A stretch of 13,586 nt of DNA, from NCBI GenBank assembly GCA_021413535.1, contig JAIOQF010000189.1, positions 1 to 13,586 of the forward strand. Reading direction: 5' to 3'. The position numbers were made by a program, and so were the translations under genes. The stretch comes from Verrucomicrobiota bacterium (lineage in GTDB: Bacteria; Verrucomicrobiota; Verrucomicrobiia; Verrucomicrobiales; Verrucomicrobiaceae). Below are positions 6,270 through 12,798 of this stretch, in pieces. Under the pieces are notes generated by a model. The model had not been told where the DNA came from. It did no database searches and worked only from the letters and a program-made list of their open reading frames with translations. Numbering within the stretch: position 1 is the stretch's first letter; each line of letters starts with the position of its first letter.

Positions 6270-7982
6270 ATGAATGCCGATCCCAACTCATCGCATCAGT
6301 CTGGCAGACCAGCGGCACCCATCGTCATCCAGTCCCTTTCGCCGACTTGTGTCCCAATTCCATCGGGCGCGCTTGCAGTTTCTGGGGTGATTCCGGTCGC
6401 ACCAGATTTAGTGCTTGCTGCTCCAGTGACGCCAACGCTGATCAGCAGGCCGTCAAAGAATAATGCATTCATGACCTACTGGCGCAAAGCAGGCGGAGGA
6501 TCACTCGCGCTCAGTCTCTTGGTGCATGCAGGATTGATTGCACTGTTTATCGCGATCGTGACCAGCACCAAGCCAGAACCCGAAGTTAAATCTATACCAG
6601 AGTTTAAGAGCAAGCAGGGTGTGGAGGCGAGTTCGGATCTGAAACAACAATTGAGAGCGAACAGACAGGCTGCGATGAGCAAGACGATGCCGAAGATTCG
6701 AGTGGTATCGAAGAATCCAGATCCGGTGTGTAAGCTTCCGGATGTGCCGACTGAGGCGATGGAACCGTCCGATATGGCGAGTCCGATGGTTGGGGGTCCT
6801 GTGAGTGTAAAGCCTGGTACTGACAATATGTTTGGGCCGCCGAAGGGAAATTGTAATTTGGTGAGCCATGTGTTTCTACCACCCTCAATAAAAGGCCGAT
6901 GTGATCCCAAAGTTCGCCTGCAAAAGCTGAAAGAAAACGGTGGCTCTCCTGAATGCGAGAAGGCCGTGACCAGCGCGTTGGAATATTTCAAAGCAAAACA
7001 GAATCCAAATGGCTCTTGGGGCCAGGCCAATCGCGCTGCGATGACAGGCTTTGCGCTGTTGTGCTACTTCGGTCGCTGCGAAACGCCGGATTCGGATTTC
7101 TATGGCGATAACGTCATGAAGGGCATTCTCTATTTGGTGGAACTCTCCAAGTCCAATCCACAAGGCATGATGTCGGAGAACCCAAAATCGAATCACGCCA
7201 CCTATGAGCACGGCATCGCCACCTATGCGCTTGGTGAAATATACAGCCTTTCCCGGCTGGGCACCCGCTCACTGCCGGGTGTGAAGGAAGCCTTTGAAAA
7301 AGGTGTGAAGCTGATCATCGACAATCAAGCCGTCAGCGGAGGCTGGGGCTACGGCGGCAAAGGCGAAACGGCCTACAATAAAGCGGCCAATGACCTTTCC
7401 GTGACCGGTTGGCAGTATCAGGCCTTGAAAGCGGCCAAGCTCTCCGGCTTGAAGATTGACGGTCTGCAAGCTTCCATTGATAAAGTCGTGAAAAATATCG
7501 AGAGCTTGCAGAGCAAGGACGGGGGTTTCGGAAACACCGGCACTGGTGCTTATAATCAGTGGAGTCTTTCGGGAGTAGGCATCCTGGGTTTGCAAACTTT
7601 CGCAACAAACAAGACCGCATTGATCAAGAAGGGGCTGAAATTTTCCTATGACTTTCAAACCAAGGAGCCGCCCATCTGGGCCAGTGGAAATGTCGCCGAC
7701 CATGCCAGGCCGACTCTCTACGGCTGGTATTATTATGCGCAGTGCTACTTCCAGAATGGAGGAGCCGAGATGAAATTTTGGAATGAAACCGCGCTACCAG
7801 AGATTCTGAAGCACCAGAACAAAGATGGCAGCTGGACAGGCACAGGCGCGATTCTCACTGCGGGCGGAGACAATGTTTTCACCACGGCTCTTTGCACCTT
7901 GATGCTGGAAGTTTACTACCGAGTTCTCGCTCCCGTTGTTTTGGCCGCGCTGATAAGCGGAGTCTCGGCACCACTGCGATAA
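6270..7982 (+). CDS. TonB-like anchored prenyltransferase/squalene-cyclase-repeat protein, copy 2
   Basis: A 570-aa paralogue of the preceding gene. The ATG at 6270 is preferred over the in-frame ATG at 6222 because MNADPN and the leader match copy 1. Seen: a cytoplasmic N-terminus, a transmembrane helix (about 77-98) with Ser82-x-x-x-His86, a diverged linker lacking the Gly-rich stretch of copy 1, and a closely similar toroid domain with QxxxG-aromatic motifs at Q244-W250, Q353-W359, Q414-F420 and Q516-W522. The DxDD cyclase motif is again missing (ANDLSVTGW, 373-381). Six cysteines are conserved between the copies. Odd: similarity to copy 1 stops after YYR (residues 549-551), and the last 19 residues are read from the antisense of the convergent aroE, so the natural C-terminus seems to have been replaced. 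Function is inferred as for copy 1: a periplasmic client of an ExbB/ExbD motor, possibly with different binding specificity. Confidence 0.83.
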   Translation: MNADPNSSHQSGRPAAPIVIQSLSPTCVPIPSGALAVSGVIPVAPDLVLAAPVTPTLISRPSKNNAFMTYWRKAGGGSLALSLLVHAGLIALFIAIVTSTKPEPEVKSIPEFKSKQGVEASSDLKQQLRANRQAAMSKTMPKIRVVSKNPDPVCKLPDVPTEAMEPSDMASPMVGGPVSVKPGTDNMFGPPKGNCNLVSHVFLPPSIKGRCDPKVRLQKLKENGGSPECEKAVTSALEYFKAKQNPNGSWGQANRAAMTGFALLCYFGRCETPDSDFYGDNVMKGILYLVELSKSNPQGMMSENPKSNHATYEHGIATYALGEIYSLSRLGTRSLPGVKEAFEKGVKLIIDNQAVSGGWGYGGKGETAYNKAANDLSVTGWQYQALKAAKLSGLKIDGLQASIDKVVKNIESLQSKDGGFGNTGTGAYNQWSLSGVGILGLQTFATNKTALIKKGLKFSYDFQTKEPPIWASGNVADHARPTLYGWYYYAQCYFQNGGAEMKFWNETALPEILKHQNKDGSWTGTGAILTAGGDNVFTTALCTLMLEVYYRVLAPVVLAALISGVSAPLR

Positions 7983-8725
7983 ACCATGTCGAACACCCGA
8001 TGTGAGGCGCGGAGCAACGCTAAATTAAACGGGGGCGCGTCACCCTCTTTCATTCCCAGCGGCGTGGCATTCACGATCAGATCGGTTTGATCCATGACGG
8101 CGCGTAGCGCGGCATCATCCCAGCGGCAGACCGTGACCTTGGTGCGCGCCGATAGTCCACTGCATTGCGCAGCCAGTGGTTCCGCTTTAGCCGGGCTGCG
8201 GTTGACCAGCGTCAGCTCTGGACATTGCTCGAGCGCACACTGCACAGCCACCGCTCGCCCCGCGCCGCCGCCTGCACCCAGGATGAGCACGCGCAGGTCA
8301 CGCACGGATTTTCCGAATGCTTCCTCAACGGAGCGCAGGAAGCCGGGGCCGTCGCTGTTGAAGCCGGTGAGTTTTCCATCGCGGATGCGCACGGTGTTCA
8401 CAGCCCCGAGCTTTTTTGCCAATGGATCCACTTCGTCCATCGCCTCCAGCGCCTCAAACTTGTGGGGGATGGTGCAGTTCACACCGACAAATCCATTCAG
8501 CGTGAAAAGCCTGAGTGCTTCTTTCACAGATCCCGCTGGAACTTGCACGCGGATGTATTGTGCCTGGATGCCGCGTGCGGCGAGCGCAGCGTTCATCATC
8601 TGGGGCGAACGCGAGTGCGCAATAGGATCACCGATGACTGCCAGTCGCGCCGGAAGATGGAGCGTGGGCGCGATCTCCTCCCAGCGGCTCAGATCATCGA
8701 GCGTATAAAACGGCTGCGTGCTCAT
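7916..8725 (-). CDS. aroE: Shikimate dehydrogenase, C-terminally truncated
   Basis: Known reaction: NADPH-dependent reduction of 3-dehydroshikimate to shikimate in aromatic amino acid synthesis, in the cytoplasm. Seen in 269 aa: a 23-residue N-terminal extension, the substrate motif HSRSP (37-41), NCTIPHK with catalytic Lys89, GAVNT (107-111), FNSDG with catalytic Asp125, the Rossmann loop GAGGGAG (150-156), NRS (175-177) for NADP preference, and NATPLGM (219-225). The protein stops at GARTR. The family normally continues about 25-30 residues with a helix (MLxxQ) whose Gln contacts shikimate. The stop codon lies in DNA matching the paralogous toroid gene, so the tail was probably lost by deletion and activity may be impaired. 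It overlaps the gltX stop by 4 nt (ATGA), implying translational coupling, and overlaps the convergent toroid gene by 67 nt. Confidence 0.9.
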   Translation of the reverse strand: MSTQPFYTLDDLSRWEEIAPTLHLPARLAVIGDPIAHSRSPQMMNAALAARGIQAQYIRVQVPAGSVKEALRLFTLNGFVGVNCTIPHKFEALEAMDEVDPLAKKLGAVNTVRIRDGKLTGFNSDGPGFLRSVEEAFGKSVRDLRVLILGAGGGAGRAVAVQCALEQCPELTLVNRSPAKAEPLAAQCSGLSARTKVTVCRWDDAALRAVMDQTDLIVNATPLGMKEGDAPPFNLALLRASHRVFDMVYRSGAETPLISAAKTTGARTR

Positions 8726-10041
8726 GACTGGGCGATGGTTGATGCGACGCGTGAAATCCGACTGATAACGCGATCACGCCCCAAGACACCCATCATCACT
8801 TTCACATCGGGTCCGCGCATTTGTCCGCTGAGCGATGCGCGCAACAACGGCATCAATGCGCCGGGCTTGATTTTCTGCTCCGTAGCAACGCTGTTGATTG
8901 TCTGCGTGAGCGAGGCTTCATCCCATCCGGGGGCATTTTTCAAGGCGTCGCCCAGTGCGTAGAGCAACTGCTGTGACTGCGTATTGGCCTTGAGTTTGGT
9001 GGTCGCTTCTTCTTCAGATGGGAAATCTTCCCTGAAAAAGAAATGAGTCCAGCCGGGAAACTCCCGTGCGAGACTGACTTTTTCCTTCACGCTTTCCAGC
9101 GCACGGGCGGCGTAGGCCGGATCGCCCACTTGCAGTCCTGACTTTTCCAGCCAGGGCCGGGCCTGTTCCACCAGCGCATGTCCCGTGAGCGCGCGCAAAT
9201 GCTGCTGGTTCAGCCAGGTGCATTTGGCCATGTCGAAGCGCGCGTTGCTGTGATGGATTTCAGATATATCAAAGGCTTGAATCGCATCTTCGCTCGTGAT
9301 GATTTCAGAGGGGAGTCTCGGCGTCCAGCCCAGGAGGCAGAGGTAGTTAAACACCGCGGCCGGCAGAAATCCGGCATCCATGTAACCGGCCACGCTCGCG
9401 CCTTCGTCGCGTTTGCTCATCTTGGAGCCATCCGGATTTAAGATGAGCGGGATGTGACCGTAGACTGGTGGCTCGGCCCCGAGCGCACGGCACAAGTCGA
9501 TGTGCTTCCAGGTGTTTGAGATGTGGTCTTCGCCGCGAATGACGTGGGTCACGCGCATCTCGATGTCGTCCACGACATTCACAAAATGAAAAATGTAACC
9601 GCCGTCGGGCCGACGGATGGTCATGTCCGGCTCCTCGGTGGCGGCGAACTTGATGTCGCCGCAGATCATGTCAGGAATCGTCACCGATTCCCGGCTAAAT
9701 TTGAAACGGATTGCCCCATTGTCTTCGTAGACCCGGCCAGCGGCTTCGAGCTTGGCCAGATAGGTATCGTAGATACTTTTCCGCTGGCTTTGAAAATACG
9801 GGCCGTATTCTCCACCCGCTTCGGGGCCCTCATCCCAGTCCAGCCCCAGCCAGCGCAATCCGTCGAATATCGCGCGCATGGCGGCCTCGGTGTTGCGTGC
9901 TTCATCAGTATCTTCGATGCGCAGGATGAACTGGCCGCCAAGGCTCCTGGCATAAAGCCAATTGAACAGAGCGGTGCGCGCTCCTCCGACGTGAAGATAG
10001 CCAGTGGGCGAGGGGGCGAAGCGGACGCGGGGAGGGATCAT
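8722..10041 (-). CDS. gltX: Glutamyl-tRNA synthetase
   Basis: A 439-aa class I aminoacyl-tRNA synthetase that charges tRNA-Glu (and possibly tRNA-Gln if the indirect pathway is used). Seen: RFAPSPTGYLHVGGARTA with the HIGH-type motif HVGG (17-20), RIEDTD (41-46), the HVIRGEDHISNT region (166-177), and KMSKR (207-211), the KMSKS loop. It is shorter than E. coli GltX (471 aa) mainly because AGRVYEDNGAIRFKF skips the insertion that carries the zinc-binding Cys residues there. The start at ATG 10041 is preferred over the upstream in-frame start at 10185, because the family begins almost directly with the RFAPSPTG strand and the extra 48 residues are low-quality sequence covering the intergenic region. 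It lies directly upstream of aroE in one operon. The start is preceded by pyrimidine-rich heptad repeats and no SD. Confidence 0.96.
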   Translation of the reverse strand: MIPPRVRFAPSPTGYLHVGGARTALFNWLYARSLGGQFILRIEDTDEARNTEAAMRAIFDGLRWLGLDWDEGPEAGGEYGPYFQSQRKSIYDTYLAKLEAAGRVYEDNGAIRFKFSRESVTIPDMICGDIKFAATEEPDMTIRRPDGGYIFHFVNVVDDIEMRVTHVIRGEDHISNTWKHIDLCRALGAEPPVYGHIPLILNPDGSKMSKRDEGASVAGYMDAGFLPAAVFNYLCLLGWTPRLPSEIITSEDAIQAFDISEIHHSNARFDMAKCTWLNQQHLRALTGHALVEQARPWLEKSGLQVGDPAYAARALESVKEKVSLAREFPGWTHFFFREDFPSEEEATTKLKANTQSQQLLYALGDALKNAPGWDEASLTQTINSVATEQKIKPGALMPLLRASLSGQMRGPDVKVMMGVLGRDRVISRISRVASTIAQS

Positions 10042-10075
10042 GAAAGGGTGAAGGGTGAAGGATGAAGGATGAAAC
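10041..10075. repeat. Heptad tandem repeat next to gltX start
   Basis: Five 7-bp units: TGAAAGG, GTGAAGG, GTGAAGG, ATGAAGG, ATGAAAC (the last two bases of the final unit diverge). On the minus strand this is a pyrimidine-rich CCTTCAY array ending at the gltX ATG, so it forms the 5' UTR where an SD would normally lie. Slippage could vary its length between strains. Confidence 0.7.
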
Positions 10076-10090
10076 GACAATCTGAAATTA

Positions 10091-10162
10091 CAAAGCACAA
10101 ATTGAACGCGAGCGGCGTTGACTGCGGGATGGTTGGGGCACTGGTTTGCTGTTTGTGCTTTG
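10091..10162. repeat. 11-bp perfect inverted repeat in divergent gltX/AsmA-like promoter region
   Basis: CAAAGCACAAA (10091-10101) and TTTGTGCTTTG (10152-10162) are exact reverse complements 50 nt apart, between two divergently transcribed genes. They could be paired operator half-sites or the remains of a small palindromic element; no matching regulator is in the window. Confidence 0.5.
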
Positions 10163-10187
10163 GCAATCCGCATATATTCTCGCACTG

Positions 10188-11705
10188 ATGAAGAAGAAAC
10201 TGCTGCGCATTCTTATGATCGTGCTTGTGCTTTTCGCAGGCACCATGGTTGGGCTGCGGACGTGGGTGACGGGATGGGTTAACCGTCCGAAGCTCATTGC
10301 TGAAATGGAAGCGGGATGGAACTGCCGGGCTGAACTTAAGTCTACGTCATTGAGCTTTTTCTCGTCACCTGCAAAAGTAGTGCTGGGAGGTTTGTATCTG
10401 GCGCCGCGGGATGAGGAGGTGGCCAGACCGCTGAAAGAACGGAGCGCCTTCGATCCCGCCACTGCGCTGCTATCTGCCGGGCGCATTGAACTGACGGTCT
10501 CTCTGAGCGACCTGCTTCGGCGCAAGGCGAGCATCAGCCGCTTGCGGATCGATGATTTTAATCTGCGGGATGAAATCGACGAGGAGGGAGATGGACTGCT
10601 CGACTATCTTTTCGAAAAACCTGATGCGGAGAATGCTCCGGAAACCACGGCATATTTGCTTCGCAATCTGGAGCAGTGCATTCAACCCTGGCAGACTCCG
10701 GCTTCCACCCGCATACTCGCTCCCGCGCAGGCGCTAAGTGAGGGTGAGTCCAAGGAAATCAAACCGGGTGATACGAAAATTGGTGGACCGGAGCCCAAAC
10801 CAAAGCTGAAGAAAAAACGCAGCAAAAAGAAAAAGGAGCACAAGCCGTTCAAAGCTTCGGATTTGAGACTCGCGCTCGCAGCCGAGGAGGCCAGCGTCGA
10901 GAATGGGCGCGTTGAACTGCTTGATCTCGGACAGCAGACCCGCATTCTTTTTGAGCACGTCAGACTGGCGTTTAAGGATGTGGATGTCGCGCCGGATGAT
11001 CTGGCTCATCACAACGTCTGCAGCTTGGAACTCAGCGCGGATATTAAGCTGGAGAAGACTGACGTGGCACAAACCCTGGTGAATTGTTCGCTCACCGGCA
11101 CCGGCACCATCAAGCCTTTCGACGTGGAGAGCGGCGAATGGAATCCGGATATTTCTTTGGAACCGACTGTTCGCAAGGGGTCGCTACTCGGCGGCACTCT
11201 CATGAAGGATCAGATGCGAAGCAAGGATGCCCAGAAACTCAAAGAGTATGGGATCGATCTAGGTGATGTCGCGCTCGGTGGCGTGCTCTGCGAAGATGTG
11301 AGCACGGAAGTGCATCTAGCGAAGGGAAAGTTGATCGTAAAAAAAGACACCCGGCTGGTGTTTCCCGACTATGAAATCGCACTGGAAGGCGGGAGCTGGT
11401 TTCACGGACGCTCCGATTCCCATATCGCGCGGGGCGAACTCGTGGTGGGCACGGAGTTGTCGGCCAAGATCCTGGCGCAAGCGCAAAAGAGTCTCGCCGT
11501 GAAGTATGGCGAGACATTGGCTGGACTCGCCGCGCAGGCGGCCATGACCGTGCTTCAGGACGATAAAAAGCGGCTCGTGATCAAGTTCAAATCCAAGGGC
11601 AAGCTGTCCAAGCCTGAGATCACCTGGGATAATCCGCTCAATGATGTGAAGGATATTCTGAAAAATTCAGGGGCCGACCTTTTGAACGGACTGCTCGGCA
11701 AATAA
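10188..11705 (+). CDS. AsmA-like membrane-anchored envelope protein (putative)
   Basis: A 505-aa protein. ATG 10188 is chosen because it gives MKKKLLRILMIVLVLFAGTM, a typical basic N-terminus plus one transmembrane helix (about 4-23); the upstream TTG at 10146 would add an unconvincing extension. Seen after the anchor: a long, mostly beta-predicted periplasmic part, with a segment LLRRKASISRLRIDDFNLRD (109-128) resembling the layered repeats of AsmA proteins, an unusual Lys-rich tract (203-222), and a C-terminal region (LAGLAAQAAMTVLQ, then KSKGKLSKPEITWDNPL) of the kind that ends AsmA family members. AsmA-like proteins are implicated in lipid transport between membranes or outer-membrane assembly. 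The family call is by resemblance, not by a decisive motif. It is divergent from gltX and convergent with the next gene. Confidence 0.6.
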   Translation: MKKKLLRILMIVLVLFAGTMVGLRTWVTGWVNRPKLIAEMEAGWNCRAELKSTSLSFFSSPAKVVLGGLYLAPRDEEVARPLKERSAFDPATALLSAGRIELTVSLSDLLRRKASISRLRIDDFNLRDEIDEEGDGLLDYLFEKPDAENAPETTAYLLRNLEQCIQPWQTPASTRILAPAQALSEGESKEIKPGDTKIGGPEPKPKLKKKRSKKKKEHKPFKASDLRLALAAEEASVENGRVELLDLGQQTRILFEHVRLAFKDVDVAPDDLAHHNVCSLELSADIKLEKTDVAQTLVNCSLTGTGTIKPFDVESGEWNPDISLEPTVRKGSLLGGTLMKDQMRSKDAQKLKEYGIDLGDVALGGVLCEDVSTEVHLAKGKLIVKKDTRLVFPDYEIALEGGSWFHGRSDSHIARGELVVGTELSAKILAQAQKSLAVKYGETLAGLAAQAAMTVLQDDKKRLVIKFKSKGKLSKPEITWDNPLNDVKDILKNSGADLLNGLLGK

Positions 11706-11718
11706 ATCGTTCAGCAGA

Positions 11719-12612
11719 TCAATCACCGCGCATGGTGATTTTATTCACGATAATTTTCTGATTCGAGAACTCTGGCGCGCTGGATGTAGGTGCCTTCCAG
11801 GTGAAGACACGGATCACAGGTTTGGCCTCGTTGCCGGTGAGAACCACGGCGTTGACTTCGAGATGCCGCGCGCTGCCTTCGGCTACGGGCGTCGGTTTGA
11901 TCTCCAGCTTCAAAGTGTTCTCCCCATCTTTGAGTCCGCCGATGATGATGTGTTGTTCTGCTGCATCCGCGACGACGGGAAGTGGGAAGCCATTGACTGT
12001 GGCTGCGGTCGCGTAGCCGAGTGATGCGATCTGCAGGGCAGCGATGTGGTCAGGCACCAGACAGGGTTTTGCGGTGGTTGGCAGAACGCCGTCTGGCGAG
12101 AATTCGGGTGATTTTAGAATCCCTGCGGCGCCGCCATTTTTCAGCGATGCACGAACGTCCGGCGCGCTGGCCAGGTTCATCAAGCGCAAGGTGTCGAATT
12201 TCCACTGCCCAGCTTCATTGATGAAATTAAGAAGCAGCAAATTTTCCGGAATCTCGCCCGAGTCGGGAATGCCGACGTCAATCTTGCCGAAATAGATCGC
12301 TTTCGCCGTAGCGCCTTTGGCTTCCGCTTTGATGAAGCGCAGAGTGCCGGTTTCGGGTGCGCGCAGCGGAAAATCAAAGAGTGCTTGCGGGAAAAGCTGC
12401 TTCTGGCTCACGATCATGTTGCGCGTTTCCATCTGGCGGAACGATGCGGTGTTTTCTTTCCACGCGGTGAGGCTGCGAGTCACCATGGCGGTGCGCCAGC
12501 CGGAGAATGCGCGCTCAAGATCTCGTCGCAGCGTGTCGTCTTCGCCGCGCAAGCCGACAGCGCAGACCAGGGTGAGGGCAACTGATAGGAGGCGGCGCGA
12601 GGGATGGGGCAT
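11719..12612 (-). CDS. Exported protein of unknown function
   Basis: About 297 aa from ATG 12612. This start is favoured because it gives a clean signal peptide (MPHPSRRLLSVALTLVCAVG, then LRG before EDD); earlier in-frame ATGs at 12624 and 12672 add 4 or 20 residues without improving it. Seen: a helical charged N-terminal part (DTLRRDLERAFSGWRTAMVT), a middle section with NLLLLNFINEAGQWKFDTLR that resembles periplasmic proteins of the NTF2/cystatin-like kind only loosely, and a C-terminal beta-rich half ending IIVNKITMRGD. No catalytic motif or lipobox was recognised. It converges on the AsmA-like gene with a 13-nt gap and is divergent from the aldehyde dehydrogenase. The family is not recognised. 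Confidence 0.7.
   Translation of the reverse strand: MPHPSRRLLSVALTLVCAVGLRGEDDTLRRDLERAFSGWRTAMVTRSLTAWKENTASFRQMETRNMIVSQKQLFPQALFDFPLRAPETGTLRFIKAEAKGATAKAIYFGKIDVGIPDSGEIPENLLLLNFINEAGQWKFDTLRLMNLASAPDVRASLKNGGAAGILKSPEFSPDGVLPTTAKPCLVPDHIAALQIASLGYATAATVNGFPLPVVADAAEQHIIIGGLKDGENTLKLEIKPTPVAEGSARHLEVNAVVLTGNEAKPVIRVFTWKAPTSSAPEFSNQKIIVNKITMRGD
11721..11746 (+). terminator. Possible terminator between convergent genes
   Basis: A 7-bp stem AATCACC (11721-11727) and GGTGATT (11734-11740) with loop GCGCAT is followed by TTTATT, 15 nt after the AsmA-like gene's stop. The stem overlaps the last codons of the convergent gene, so it may be coding coincidence; it is weak compared with the hairpin at 6118. 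Confidence 0.4.
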
Positions 12613-12722
12613 ATTGGTAACCATGGTGGTCAAAGGTCGATTCACGACGCTTCTGATGCATTTGCCAAGCAAAACTCGCCGCGAAGCAAGTCACCAGTTA
12701 ATGGGCAGTTGCTCCCGAATTG

Positions 12723-12739
12723 CTCCACTTGAAGTGGAG
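12723..12739. promoter_or_regulatory. 17-nt perfect palindrome, candidate operator
   Basis: CTCCACTT-G-AAGTGGAG, with 8-bp arms around a single central base, lies 60 nt before the aldehyde dehydrogenase start and 111 nt before the divergent gene's start. The size and position suit a dimeric repressor site; a catabolic gene of this kind is usually substrate-controlled. No regulator gene is in view. Confidence 0.45.
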
Positions 12740-12763
12740 AACGACAGTTTCTTATTCTGTTCT

Positions 12764-12790
12764 TGACCATGGGGGCATGACCATTGACCA
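12764..12790 (+). repeat. TGACCA short direct repeats
   Basis: TGACCAT at 12764 and 12778 and TGACCA at 12785 are spaced 14 and 7 nt apart, just upstream of the aldehyde dehydrogenase ATG. They may be activator or repressor contacts, or chance. Confidence 0.3.
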
Positions 12791-12798
12791 GATAAGTC

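Noticed and set aside
8165..8962. 265-codon + strand open frame across aroE and gltX
   Set aside because: Antisense to aroE and the end of gltX, both identified by motifs; the translation shows no domain.
10118..10146. TTGACT as a -35 box for the AsmA-like gene
   Set aside because: No acceptable -10 sequence lies 16-18 nt downstream.
10042..10185. N-terminal extension of GltX to 10185
   Set aside because: It would translate the heptad repeat and intergenic DNA; GltX proteins begin near RFAPSPTG.
12763..12796. TTGACC and GATAAG as a promoter for the dehydrogenase
   Set aside because: The spacer is 22 nt, too long for a standard sigma-70 promoter.
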